The translations under genes were made by a program, and so were the position numbers. DNA of 64,000 bases. Source: Streptomyces aculeolatus (GTDB lineage: Bacteria > Actinomycetota > Actinomycetes > Streptomycetales > Streptomycetaceae). Location of the stretch: NCBI RefSeq assembly GCF_020400605.1, contig NZ_JAINRD010000009.1, forward strand, positions 124,001 to 188,000, in the 5' to 3' direction. The first letter of the stretch is position 1. Every line of letters starts with the position of its first letter. Positions 1-8,521 of this stretch are shown here, piece by piece. The notes beneath the pieces were generated by a model. That model was given only the letters and a program-made list of their open reading frames with translations, was not told the origin of the DNA and did not search any database.

Positions 1-453
1 TACGACACCCGCGTCTGCGTCGCCGACCCGGAGAACTCCTGCTTCTTCGCCGGCTGGGAGAGCGGCGACCCGGACGTCACCGTCGACCGCGGCTCACGCA
101 TCGAGGGCATCGGCCGCCCCCGCATGGAGCCCAGCTTCCTGCCCGCCGCCATCGACCGGATGATGAAGGTCCCCGACGCGGCCACGGTCGCGGCGGTACG
201 CGCCCTGGAGCGGGGCATCGGCCGCCGCGCGGGCGGCTCGACCGGCACCGGGCTGTGGAGTGCGCTGAAGATCGTCGGGGAGATGGTCGCCGAGGGCAGG
301 GGCGGCAGCGTCGTCACGCTGATCTGCGACCCGGGCGACCGCTACCTCGACAAGTACTACTCCGACGACTGGCTCGCCGGGCAGGGCCTCGACATCGGCC
401 CGTACGCCGCGCACCTCGACGCCTTCCTCGCCACCGGCCGCTGGTCCTGCTGA
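1..453 (+). CDS. PLP-dependent cysteine synthase family protein (3' part)
   Basis: The reading frame is open from base 1 and ends with TGA at 451-453, so only the last 150 residues are present. The visible part carries a Gly/Thr-rich loop (GGSTGTGLW, about residues 78-86) of the fold-type II PLP enzymes such as O-acetylserine sulfhydrylase and the actinobacterial L-cysteine desulfhydrase Cds1. A typical terminal segment with CDPGDRYLDKYYSDDWL follows. The family makes or degrades L-cysteine in the cytosol, using PLP bound to a lysine that lies upstream of this window. The C-terminal half resembles Cds1 more than CysK or CysM, but the missing N-terminus prevents a firm choice. A short GC hairpin follows the stop, and the next gene converges on it. 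Confidence 0.85.
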   Translation, partial: YDTRVCVADPENSCFFAGWESGDPDVTVDRGSRIEGIGRPRMEPSFLPAAIDRMMKVPDAATVAAVRALERGIGRRAGGSTGTGLWSALKIVGEMVAEGRGGSVVTLICDPGDRYLDKYYSDDWLAGQGLDIGPYAAHLDAFLATGRWSC

Positions 454-462
454 CCGCCCCAA

Positions 463-481
463 CGGCCCGGCGGCCGGGCCG
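463..481. terminator. Short bidirectional terminator hairpin
   Basis: Perfect 8-bp arms CGGCCCGG (463-470) and CCGGGCCG (474-481) flank a 3-base loop. The hairpin lies in the 40-base gap between two converging stop codons. There is no T-run, as is usual in streptomycetes, so the call rests on stem and position only. Confidence 0.5.
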
Positions 482-493
482 GCCGCCCGCTCC

Positions 494-1315
494 TCAGCCG
501 TCCGCCGGCTCCTGCGGCTCGCCGGCGACCACGACCTCCGGCAGGTGCTCCGCCATCTCCGCGCGCGCCTCCGGGCGCACCCCGGGGTCCGTGACCAGCG
601 CGTCGACCGCTTCCAGCGAGGCGAACGAACTCAGGCCCACCGTGCCCCACTTGGTGTGGTCCGCGACCACCACGACCCGGCGCGCCGCCCGCACCAGGTG
701 CCGGTTCGTCTCCGCCTCGGCCAGGTTCGGCGTGGAGAGGCCGGCCTGCACCGATATGCCGTGCACCCCGATGAACAGCACGTCGAAGTGGAGCGTGCGG
801 ATCGCCTGGTCCGTCACCGGGCCGACCAGCGAATCCGACGGCGTACGCACCCCGCCGGTCAGCACCACCGTCGCGCCGCGCGCCCCCGGCTGCTGCGCCG
901 CGTAGAACACGTCGGCGACGCGCACCGAGTTGGTGACCACCGTCAGGTCCGGCACCTCCACCAGATGCCGCGCCAGGGCGAACGTCGTCGTCCCGCCGGA
1001 GAGGGCGATGGCCGCGCCCGGCGCCACCATCTGCGCCGCCGCGCGGGCGATCTCCTCCTTCGCGCCCGTCTCCCGGGACGACTTGGCCTCGAAGCCCGGC
1101 TCGTGCGTGCTCGCCTCGGCGAGCGGGACCGCACCGCCGTGCACCTTCTCCACGACCCCCTGGCGCGCGAGCGCGTCGAGGTCGCGCCTGATGGTCATGT
1201 CCGAGACGTTCAGCCGGCGCGTCAGCTCGTTCACCCGCACCCCGCCGCGGCGCCGCACCTCGTCCAGGATGAGGGCCCGGCGCTGCTCCGCGAGCAGGTT
1301 CTGGTTGTCGCTCAC
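494..1315 (-). CDS. DeoR/GlpR-family transcriptional regulator
   Basis: 273-residue DeoR-type repressor. The N-terminal winged helix (about residues 10-60) contains the family signature: RRRGGVRVNELTRRLNVSD, then MTIRRDLDALARQG and the HGGAV linker. The C-terminal DeoR sensor domain (about 80-250) carries the ISOCOT-fold glycine motif SGGTTTFALARHL and the GVHGIS segment that normally binds a sugar phosphate. GTG at 1315 is preceded by GAAGGGCGG, a reasonable ribosome site. Family members usually repress neighbouring sugar or polyol genes, but no sugar operon adjoins it here: the cysteine-synthase-like gene converges and the membrane hydrolase diverges. Its regulon is therefore unknown. The dhaKLM and glpFK operons are further along the same window, but nothing links them to it directly. 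Confidence 0.9.
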   Translation of the reverse strand: MSDNQNLLAEQRRALILDEVRRRGGVRVNELTRRLNVSDMTIRRDLDALARQGVVEKVHGGAVPLAEASTHEPGFEAKSSRETGAKEEIARAAAQMVAPGAAIALSGGTTTFALARHLVEVPDLTVVTNSVRVADVFYAAQQPGARGATVVLTGGVRTPSDSLVGPVTDQAIRTLHFDVLFIGVHGISVQAGLSTPNLAEAETNRHLVRAARRVVVVADHTKWGTVGLSSFASLEAVDALVTDPGVRPEARAEMAEHLPEVVVAGEPQEPADG

Positions 1316-1519
1316 GCCGTCCGCCCTTCGTCCCGGGGTCGCTTGTCCGGGTCATCCTCCCATGCGGGTACGACACGCGGCCGCGGGTGTTCGCCCACCG
1401 GGGGGCGCCCGCGTCACGATTCTGCTTCGCCTCCCGCGGGGGAAGCTGTACGGGACGGCCGATCCCGGGATGCTGGTCACTCGGCACTGACCGCAGGACG
1501 GCACGGGGGGCGAGAGGGC

Positions 1520-4027
1520 ATGCAGCCGGAGGCGCTGAGCGCCAGGGGGCGCACACCGCTGGGCAAGGCGGACGGATCGGCCGGCAGGGGCGGCGGGGCG
1601 CAGCCGGCGCTGGAGTTGCTGGTCCACGGGGTGGGCGGGGCCACCCCGGAGGAGATGCTGGGGGACCCGCGCACGGAGTTGGTCACCGGCGACCGCACGG
1701 CCGGCATCCACCGCCGCAGGGACGACGTCCGGGCGGAGGAGCCGGAAGCCGAGCCGGCTGGGGGGCCGGCGGAGGAGGGGGCCGGGGACGGGCGCGGGGA
1801 AGGCGGCGGATCCCGTACGGAGCCGGTGCAGGAGGCGTACTGCTGGTCGAACCTCACCTCGGGCAACGGCGCCCGCGCGCTGTGGCTCGTCCTGCTCCCG
1901 TTCATGATCGCCAACCTCGTGCACTGGATGCGCCCCGCGGCTCCCTCCGGGCACCGCGCCCACCGGGCGTACGACGTGCTGGTGCGGATCTTCGCGCTCA
2001 CCCTCACCGTGCAGCTCGTGCTGGCCGCCGGCGAGGTGACCCTCGACCTGCTGGCCTGGCAGTGCGCGGGCAGCGCGCACTGCACCGCCGACAAGTCGTG
2101 GCTCGGCTTCATGTCCGCCGGCGACGGCGGCTGGTTCGGAGGGCCCGGCCGGCGGCTCGCGCTGGGCGCTCTGGTGCCCGTACTGCTGACCGCCCTGCTG
2201 TGGTGGCTGTCGCGGCGCACCTGGAGCATCTACGAGTCGGCCAAGCCCTCGCCGCGCGCCGGCGCCCCCGGCGCCGCCGCGGGCGAGCAGTCCGCGCTGT
2301 CCCTGCCCGGCTTCTGGTACGGGCGCCGGCTGGTGGCCCGGCTGCGGGCGGCGCACACCGCCACGGGGCTGCTGGCCGTCGCCTCCGCGCTCGTCGTCGT
2401 CACCGCCGCGGCCGACGAGGACACCGGCGGCGGGCTGCGGGCCGCAGGCTGGGTGCTCGGCGCCCTGATCGCCGCCGGCTGGATCGCCGTCCTCGCCCTG
2501 GTGTGCCGCTCGGGCCGCACCGAGGCGGAGCCCGACATGGGCGAGGACCGCCGCGCCGTACGGGCCCTGCCCGTTGCCGCGCTCGCGCTGCTGGCGGCCG
2601 TGCTCGTGCACACCGCCTGGTCCCGGCCCGACTGGACCTCCTCGGGGCGGCTGCCCGGCACGTCGGTCTTCAGCGGCCTGGCCCTGACGCAGGGCGTGCT
2701 CGCCGCCGGGCTCGCGGTCACCGGCTGGCTCCTCCAGCGCCGCGCCACCGGCGAGCCGCCCGCGCTGCGCGGCCTCGCCGGCGCGTGCGTCGCGCTGCTC
2801 GCCAGCGCCGTGGCCGGGGTCTTCTCCGGCGGCGTCGCCCAGCGCGTCGCCGACTGGCTGGACCGCGGCGCCACCCCCGGCGAGAACGGCCCGCTCGCCG
2901 GCCCGCCCGTGGTGCTGTCCTGGCAGGCCACCGCGATACCGCTGATCGCCCTGCTCGTGCTGCTGCTGGCCCTGGCCGGCGCCTGGCGGGTCTGGGTGCT
3001 GCGCCGCCGGATCGCCACCGAGGTCGCCGGGCTCTACCCCACCGAGCACCGGTACACCGGGGACAACGACCCGCGCACCGGCCGCATCGCCGGCGCCATC
3101 GCCCGCGCCCGGCTCACCGACGACGCGGCGCCCGCGATCGGCGCCGCCGCGCTCGCCACCCTGGTCCTCGGCGCGGGCGCCGTGCTCGGCGCCTGGCTCC
3201 ACGACGAGGTTCCCGGCAAGGCCGCGCAGGGCGCCCCCGGCCCGCTGCCGGGGCTGGCCCAGACCGGGCAGGCGCTCGGCTCCTGGATGATGGGCGCCGG
3301 GGTCATCCTGCTGCTGGCCATGGGCCGGCAGGCGTACCGGGACCCCAAGTCCCGCCGTACGATCGGGATCCTCTGGGACGTCGGCACCTTCTGGCCGCGC
3401 GCCGCCCACCCCTTCGCGCCCCCCTGCTACGCCGAGCGCGCCGTGCCCGACCTCGCCTGGCGGACCAGTACCTGGACCACCCGCACCGGCGGCTGCCTGG
3501 TCATCTCCGGGCACTCCCAGGGCAGCGTGCTCGCCGCCGCGGCGGTCTGGCAGCTCGACCCGGACATCCGCGGCCGGGTCGCCCTGCTGACGTACGGGTC
3601 ACCGCTGCGCCGGCTCTACGGGCGGTGGTTCCCCGCGTACTTCGGCGACCGGGCGCTGGCCGGACTGGACGACCAGACGCACGCCTGGAAGAACCTGTGG
3701 CGGCTGACCGACCCCATCGGCGGGCCGGTGCGGCCCACGACTCCCGACGGGCGGCCCAGCGACGTCGACCGCAAGCCGCTCAAGGACCCGCTGGCCTTCG
3801 AGCGCACCCCGGAGCACCCGCTGCCCGCCGCGATCAACGCGCACTCCGACTACCAGGCCGACCCGGCCTTCGCCGTCGAACGCGCCGAACTGCTCGCCCG
3901 CATCGCCGTCGCGCCCGCCGCGCCCCCGGAGGAGTGGCCGCGGCGGGTGCCGCGGCCCGCGGGGGAGCCGGACGCGGAGACGGCGGGCGGCGCGCCTCAG
4001 GGGAGCACCGGGATGTCGTCCGCGTAG
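1520..4027 (+). CDS. Large multi-pass membrane protein with alpha/beta-hydrolase (lipase-like) domain
   Basis: 835-residue protein that I recognise only by architecture. The N-terminus has LLVHGVGGATPEEMLGD, an oxyanion-type HGxGG strand found at the start of alpha/beta hydrolases. About eleven hydrophobic helices follow (roughly residues 125-620). The C-terminus then holds the nucleophile elbow GHSQGS, with the candidate catalytic serine at residue 666. The hydrolase fold thus appears split by a membrane block, or the N-terminal strand pairs with the C-terminal elbow. ATG at 1520 was chosen because the HGVGG motif follows it closely and purine-rich GGGGGCGAGAGGG precedes it. The frame is open further upstream, but across the DeoR gene and without family features. 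The stop overlaps the converging AAA gene by 31 bases. The substrate is unknown; lipid or ester hydrolysis is a family-level guess. Confidence 0.75.
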   Translation: MQPEALSARGRTPLGKADGSAGRGGGAQPALELLVHGVGGATPEEMLGDPRTELVTGDRTAGIHRRRDDVRAEEPEAEPAGGPAEEGAGDGRGEGGGSRTEPVQEAYCWSNLTSGNGARALWLVLLPFMIANLVHWMRPAAPSGHRAHRAYDVLVRIFALTLTVQLVLAAGEVTLDLLAWQCAGSAHCTADKSWLGFMSAGDGGWFGGPGRRLALGALVPVLLTALLWWLSRRTWSIYESAKPSPRAGAPGAAAGEQSALSLPGFWYGRRLVARLRAAHTATGLLAVASALVVVTAAADEDTGGGLRAAGWVLGALIAAGWIAVLALVCRSGRTEAEPDMGEDRRAVRALPVAALALLAAVLVHTAWSRPDWTSSGRLPGTSVFSGLALTQGVLAAGLAVTGWLLQRRATGEPPALRGLAGACVALLASAVAGVFSGGVAQRVADWLDRGATPGENGPLAGPPVVLSWQATAIPLIALLVLLLALAGAWRVWVLRRRIATEVAGLYPTEHRYTGDNDPRTGRIAGAIARARLTDDAAPAIGAAALATLVLGAGAVLGAWLHDEVPGKAAQGAPGPLPGLAQTGQALGSWMMGAGVILLLAMGRQAYRDPKSRRTIGILWDVGTFWPRAAHPFAPPCYAERAVPDLAWRTSTWTTRTGGCLVISGHSQGSVLAAAAVWQLDPDIRGRVALLTYGSPLRRLYGRWFPAYFGDRALAGLDDQTHAWKNLWRLTDPIGGPVRPTTPDGRPSDVDRKPLKDPLAFERTPEHPLPAAINAHSDYQADPAFAVERAELLARIAVAPAAPPEEWPRRVPRPAGEPDAETAGGAPQGSTGMSSA

Positions 4028-6450
4028 AGGAGCGTCAGCTCGTCGGTCGTGGGGTCCGGAAGCTGGGCCACGCGGCCGGCGTGCCGCTCCACCATCGCCT
4101 CGAACGTCTGGCGCGCGGTGCGGCCGTTGCCGAAGCCGGCGCCCTTGGGGATCACGGTGAAGTACTTCAGCAGCGCCTCGTCCGTACCGTCGCCGAGCCG
4201 GTACTCGTGCTCCTCGGCCTGCTGCGTGACTATCCGCAGCAGTTCCTCCGCGGTGTAGTCGCCGAAGGTGATGGTGCGGGAGAAGCGCGAGGCCACACCC
4301 GGGTTGACGGCGAGGAACCGCTCCATCTCCGTGGTGTAGCCGGCGGCGATGACCACGACGGACTCGCGGTGGTCCTCCATCAGCTTCACGAGCGTGTCGA
4401 TGGCCTCGCGGCCGAAGTCGCGGCCGGAGTCCTCGGGCGCCAGCGCGTACGCCTCGTCGATGAACAGGACGCCGCCGTGGGCCCGTTCGAACGCCTGCTG
4501 GGTGCGGATCGCCGTCGAGCCGATGTGCTCGCCGACGAGGTCGACCCGGGAGACCTCGACGAGGTGCCCGCGCTCCAGCACGCCCAGCGACGACAGGATC
4601 TCGCCGTACATCCGCGCCACGGTCGTCTTGCCGGTGCCGGGGGAGCCGGTGAAGACCAGGTGGCGGCGGACCGACGCGGCCTTCAGGCCCGCCTGCCGGC
4701 GCCGCCGGCCGACCTCGATCATGTCGGTCAGCGCCCGCACCTCGCGCTTGACGTTCTCCAGCCCCACCAGCGCGTCCAGCTCCGCCAGCACCTCCCGGGC
4801 GGGGCGCGCCTCGGGCTGCGCCTCGGCCACCGGCCGCACGCCGCCCGCCGCGCCCGCCTGCTGCGGCGCGAACGCGCCGAGCAGGCCGTCCGGTTCCGGC
4901 TCGGTGCGGGCGGCCGGCACGGTGGGGCGGGCGCTCGCCGTCTCCGCGCTCTCGTCGCTCGTGCAGTCCGCCACCACGGGGCCGCCGCCGGAGCCCTCGG
5001 GGGCGGCCGGGCCCGCGTCCGCGAACTCGTAGCCGCCGCGCGCGCAGCGCTCCGTACGGCAGCGGGTCAGGGCCGTACGGCAGCCGTCGATGACGTGGAA
5101 GCCGTAACCGAGGCTCCCGGTGACCCGGCAGCCGGTGAACGAGCCGCGCCCGGCGGCCGAGACGAACACCCCGGCCTCCGTGGGCGAGGTGATCGTGCAG
5201 CCCTCGACCGCGGGGTCGGCGCCCTTGGTGACGATGATCCCCGAGGCGACGGAGTCGACGGTGGTGTCCCGCACCGTGCCGCCGCTGCCGTGGTCGCGGA
5301 ACCACGCGCCGGTCGCGGCGTCCCGGATCCGGCACTGCTCCAGCGCGACCGTCGCGCCGTCGCTCACCGACACGGCCGTGCCGCGGATCTGCGCGAGGTC
5401 GGTGTCGCTCGCCTCGACCACCGAGCCGCGGTCGAGGACGACGAGTGCGTCGGGCACGTCGTGCACCCGGCAGGACGTGAACGACGCGGCGGCGCCGTCG
5501 GACACCCACACCGCCGGGTAGTCGCCGGTGCTGTCGTGGACCTCGCACTGCGCCGCCTCCGCGCGCGTGCCGGCGTCCCACACCGAGAGGCCGTTGCGGC
5601 CGAAGCGGCGCACGGTGACCCGCGCCAGCCGCGCCTGCGCGCGTGAGCGCAGGTCCACGGCGTTCTCCGGGACGTCGTGGACCTCGCAGTCGGTGAGCTT
5701 GACGACGGCCTCGGTGTCCAGCGAGATGCCGTCGCCGGAGGTGCGGTGCACCGTGCAGTCCGTCAGCTCCCCGGAGGCGCGGGACGTCAACTGCACGCCG
5801 GCGCCCTTGATCTCGTAGACCTCGCAGCCCACCGCCTCGACCGTGCTGCCCTCGCCCGTGAGGAGCAGCCCGGCGCCGCCCGCGTGGTGGATGCGGCACT
5901 GCGACAGGTGCGCGCTCGAACCGCCGCGCACCGCGATCCCGCTGCGCCCTGCGGCCAGTACCTCGCAGCCCTCCAGCGCGCCGCCGGACCCGTCGGCGAA
6001 CGTGACCCCCGTACCCGCCGGGTTGTCCACGGCACAGCGGCGGACCGTGGGCCGGGCGTCGCCGCGGACCTCTATGCCCGCGGCGGAGCGCGTCACGACC
6101 CGAAGCCCCGTCAGCTCCGGCCGGCCCGCCTCCACGAGCACCGCCGGGACCGCCGCGTCCTCCCCCTCGACGTGCAGTCCCTCGACGACGGCCGACGCCC
6201 GGACGGTCAGCGCGACCCCGTCGGCCGGTGCGATGCGGACGGAGCCGACCGCGCCGCCCGGGCCGCGCAGCGTCACCGCCCGCTCCAGCACGACGTTCTC
6301 CCGGTACGTGCCCGGGGCCAGCGACAGCACGTCGCCGTCCCCCGCGGCCTCCAGGGCCGCGGCGAGCGACCCGTACTCCCCGGTGCGCCGGCGCCATCGC
6401 CCGGCCCGTACGGAGCCGGTGTGCGTGACCTGGACGGAGCCCTGTGCCAT
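3997..6450 (-). CDS. Right-handed beta-helix / AAA+ ATPase fusion (CbxX/EccA-like)
   Basis: 817 residues. Residues about 20-480 are short repeats (for example GCEVYEIKGAGVQL, DCTVHRTSGDGISL) of the right-handed parallel beta-helix type seen in NosD and pectate lyases. A Pro/Glu-rich linker follows. Residues about 545-817 are an AAA+ domain of the CbxX/CfxQ/EccA group, with Walker A GSPGTGKTT (Lys608) and Walker B GVLFIDEAYAL. ATG at 6450 follows GCAGGAC; an in-frame ATG at 6528 lacks a ribosome site and adds a basic tail. EccA ATPases normally act with ESX type VII secretion, but no EccB, EccC, EccD, EccE or WXG100 gene is visible nearby. The role is uncertain: possibly remodelling of a partner recognised through the beta-helix. 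Confidence 0.88.
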   Translation of the reverse strand: MAQGSVQVTHTGSVRAGRWRRRTGEYGSLAAALEAAGDGDVLSLAPGTYRENVVLERAVTLRGPGGAVGSVRIAPADGVALTVRASAVVEGLHVEGEDAAVPAVLVEAGRPELTGLRVVTRSAAGIEVRGDARPTVRRCAVDNPAGTGVTFADGSGGALEGCEVLAAGRSGIAVRGGSSAHLSQCRIHHAGGAGLLLTGEGSTVEAVGCEVYEIKGAGVQLTSRASGELTDCTVHRTSGDGISLDTEAVVKLTDCEVHDVPENAVDLRSRAQARLARVTVRRFGRNGLSVWDAGTRAEAAQCEVHDSTGDYPAVWVSDGAAASFTSCRVHDVPDALVVLDRGSVVEASDTDLAQIRGTAVSVSDGATVALEQCRIRDAATGAWFRDHGSGGTVRDTTVDSVASGIIVTKGADPAVEGCTITSPTEAGVFVSAAGRGSFTGCRVTGSLGYGFHVIDGCRTALTRCRTERCARGGYEFADAGPAAPEGSGGGPVVADCTSDESAETASARPTVPAARTEPEPDGLLGAFAPQQAGAAGGVRPVAEAQPEARPAREVLAELDALVGLENVKREVRALTDMIEVGRRRRQAGLKAASVRRHLVFTGSPGTGKTTVARMYGEILSSLGVLERGHLVEVSRVDLVGEHIGSTAIRTQQAFERAHGGVLFIDEAYALAPEDSGRDFGREAIDTLVKLMEDHRESVVVIAAGYTTEMERFLAVNPGVASRFSRTITFGDYTAEELLRIVTQQAEEHEYRLGDGTDEALLKYFTVIPKGAGFGNGRTARQTFEAMVERHAGRVAQLPDPTTDELTLLYADDIPVLP

Positions 6451-6547
6451 GTCCTGCTCTGCCCCCACCTCGTGCGTCGGCTTGGCTGGGGCACCACCGT
6501 AGCGCGCGCGGCGGGTCCGGCCTGCCACTGTCAGGCCGGACTACGGC

Positions 6548-7096
6548 TCAGTAGCGCTGTCCGTCCTGGTAGTACGGGCGGGCGTACTGGTCCGCGTACG
6601 TCTGCGGGGACGCCGGCCGCGCGGGCTGGGCCTGCTGCGGCGGCGCGGGCCGCGGGGCGACGGGGCGCATCGCCTCGTACCCGGGCGGCGCCGACTGCTG
6701 CTGCGGGCGCGGCTGTTGCGGCTGGGGGCGCTGCTGCTCGTACCCCTGGTCCCAGCGGGGCGGCTGCGCCTGCTGCGGGACGAACGGCTGCGGCGGGGCC
6801 GGCTGCGGGGCCGGCTGGTGGCCGTAGACCGGGGGCTGCGGGTGCGCCAGGTGCGTCCCGTGCGGCTGGTGGGGGTGCGGCGCGGGCGCGGGGGCCGGCG
6901 CCGGCACCGGGGCGGGCGGCAGCGCGGCGCGGGGCGCGGGCAGGGCCGGCAGGTGGGGGCCGGAGTCGTACGAAGGGACCCGGATCGGGGCGATCTGGGG
7001 GGTACCCCGCTCTTCGACCAGACTGTCGTAGATCGGGGTGTCAGGGAAAGGCGACGCGGCATAGTAGCCACTGCCGTACGGGCGGGGGGAGGTCAT
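6548..7096 (-). CDS. Pro/Gln-rich DUF6643-type protein
   Basis: 182 residues. The first 45 are ordered and look conserved: MTSPRPYGSGYY, then PDTPIYDSLVEERGTPQIAP. I recall this start from a streptomycete-specific family annotated DUF6643, with no known function. The remainder is low complexity, with Pro-Ala dipeptides followed by Gln/Pro stretches, and ends YYQDGQRY. There is no signal peptide or membrane helix. ATG at 7096 was chosen because the conserved block begins there; the preceding bases offer only a weak GGGGT as ribosome site. A TTGACA-type promoter lies about 70 bases upstream. It may be a disordered scaffold or adaptor, but nothing in the sequence proves a role. Confidence 0.75.
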   Translation of the reverse strand: MTSPRPYGSGYYAASPFPDTPIYDSLVEERGTPQIAPIRVPSYDSGPHLPALPAPRAALPPAPVPAPAPAPAPHPHQPHGTHLAHPQPPVYGHQPAPQPAPPQPFVPQQAQPPRWDQGYEQQRPQPQQPRPQQQSAPPGYEAMRPVAPRPAPPQQAQPARPASPQTYADQYARPYYQDGQRY

Positions 7097-7163
7097 ACCC
7101 CATAAGTTAAGCCCACGATGTGGTCGTTGGGGAGACCGATAAGAGGGTTGTTTCGCGGGATCG

Positions 7164-7192
7164 AGTAACCGACCCTTATCAATGCGTGTCAA
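7164..7192 (-). promoter_or_regulatory. Promoter for the DUF6643-type gene
   Basis: On the minus strand, TTGACA (7192-7187) is separated by 17 bases from GTTACT (7169-7164). This is a vegetative sigma-type arrangement with a perfect -35 and a fair -10. Transcription would start near 7157, giving a leader of about 60 bases. GATAAGGG, and downstream CCCTCTTATC, form an imperfect inverted pair around the start region that could be an operator or leader hairpin. Confidence 0.45.
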
Positions 7193-7274
7193 CAAGGGCA
7201 AAGCGGGCTTCTCGTCGTGTTGAGATTCTGTAAAGAGCAGGTGGACGGGGGGAGTTGGGCTACTCACGCGTAGG

Positions 7275-8429
7275 TCACGCGTACGTTCTGCCCTTCCAGG
7301 CGGCGCCCTTGCCGCGGTGGTGCCGTACGGCCGAGTCGACCGTCATGAGCAGATACAGCCCGGCGGTGAACGGCAGCAGCGCGGCGGCCCACGGCGGCTG
7401 CCCGTAGTACCTCAGCACGGGCAGGTACGTGCCCGCCATCACCGCCCACGCGAGTGTCCCCGCCACCGCGACGGCGGGCGCGCCGCCGAGGAGCCCGGCG
7501 GCCAGGGCCAGCGGCGGCACGAGGTACACGAGCGCGAGCCCGCCGACGGCGGCGGCCAGCAGCAGCGGGTTGTGCCGCAGTTGGGCGTACGCGCTGCGCG
7601 AGACCATGCTCCACAGCTCGGCCAGCCGCGGGTACGGCCGCACGCTGTCGACCCGTTCGGCGAGGCCCAGCCAGATCCGCCCGCCGGTGCGCTTGACCTC
7701 CCGCGCCACCGACACGTCGTCGATGAGCGCCCCGCGCACCGCCTCGGGGATCCCCGCCCGGCGGGCGGCGTCCGCCTTGAGCAGCACGCAGCCGCCGGCC
7801 GCGGCGGCGGTCCTGCCGCCGGCGCGGTTGACCCAGCGGAACGGGTAGAGCTGGGCGAAGAAGTACACGAACGCCGGCACCACCAGCCGCTCCCAGCCGG
7901 TCGCGGTGCGCAGCCGGGCCATCTGCGACACCAGGTCGTACCCGCCGGCCTCGGCGGCGGCGACCAACTCCCGCAGGCTCTCGGGCCGGTGGGCGATGTC
8001 GGCGTCGGTGAGGAGCAGGTACTCGGCGTCGGCCCGGTACGCCAGCTCGATCCCGTGCCGCAGCGCCCACAGCTTCCCGGTCCATCCCGGCGGGGGCTCG
8101 CCGGGTGAGGAGACGGTGAGGGGCAGGGCGCCTTCACCGGCTTCCGCGGCGAGCGTGCGGGCGGTCCCTGCGGTGCCGTCGGTGCTGCCGTCGTCGACGA
8201 GGAAGACCTGCGCGGACCCCGGGTACGACTGCGCCAGCAGGGTGGGCAGGCTGTCCGGCAGCACGGCGGCCTCGTCCCGCGCGGGCACGACCACGGCCAC
8301 GGCGGGCCACTGCGCGGGCGGCGGCCGGCGGGGCAGCCGGACGTCGGTCCGCCAGAAGAGCCCCTGCCCGAGGAGCAGCCAGGCCCAGGCGAGCAGCGAA
8401 AGCAGGGCGGTCCACGACAGAAGAGTCAC
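7275..8429 (-). CDS. Membrane glycosyltransferase, GT2 family (HpnB-like)
   Basis: 384 residues. An N-terminal membrane anchor (about residues 3-25) is followed by a GT-A domain. Its nucleotide-sugar motifs are VVVPARDEAAVLPDSL, VDDGSTDGT and the DxD-like LLTDADIAH. GALIDDVSVAREVKRTGG follows as acceptor or ED-type motif, and the C-terminus has three or four membrane helices. Length and topology match the hopene-associated glycosyltransferase HpnB group, and the enzyme would act at the inner face of the membrane. No hopanoid gene is visible nearby, so the acceptor is unassigned. GTG at 8429 is favoured over the ATG at 8468 because GGGAG precedes it at good spacing and the anchor then begins at once. 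It runs divergently from the racemase gene, with 92 bases between starts. Confidence 0.82.
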   Translation of the reverse strand: MTLLSWTALLSLLAWAWLLLGQGLFWRTDVRLPRRPPPAQWPAVAVVVPARDEAAVLPDSLPTLLAQSYPGSAQVFLVDDGSTDGTAGTARTLAAEAGEGALPLTVSSPGEPPPGWTGKLWALRHGIELAYRADAEYLLLTDADIAHRPESLRELVAAAEAGGYDLVSQMARLRTATGWERLVVPAFVYFFAQLYPFRWVNRAGGRTAAAAGGCVLLKADAARRAGIPEAVRGALIDDVSVAREVKRTGGRIWLGLAERVDSVRPYPRLAELWSMVSRSAYAQLRHNPLLLAAAVGGLALVYLVPPLALAAGLLGGAPAVAVAGTLAWAVMAGTYLPVLRYYGQPPWAAALLPFTAGLYLLMTVDSAVRHHRGKGAAWKGRTYA

Positions 8430-8521
8430 GCACCAAGTCTCCCGCGCGGCCTCCGCCGGGGCGAGCACCGCGGGGGCGTGCCGCCGCAGGCGGCCGGGCC
8501 GGGCCGGGCGGAGGCACTAAA

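Noticed and set aside
1352..3514. Minus-strand open frame opposite the membrane hydrolase gene
   Set aside because: Gly/Ala/Arg-rich shadow without any domain. The plus frame has membrane helices and GHSQG.
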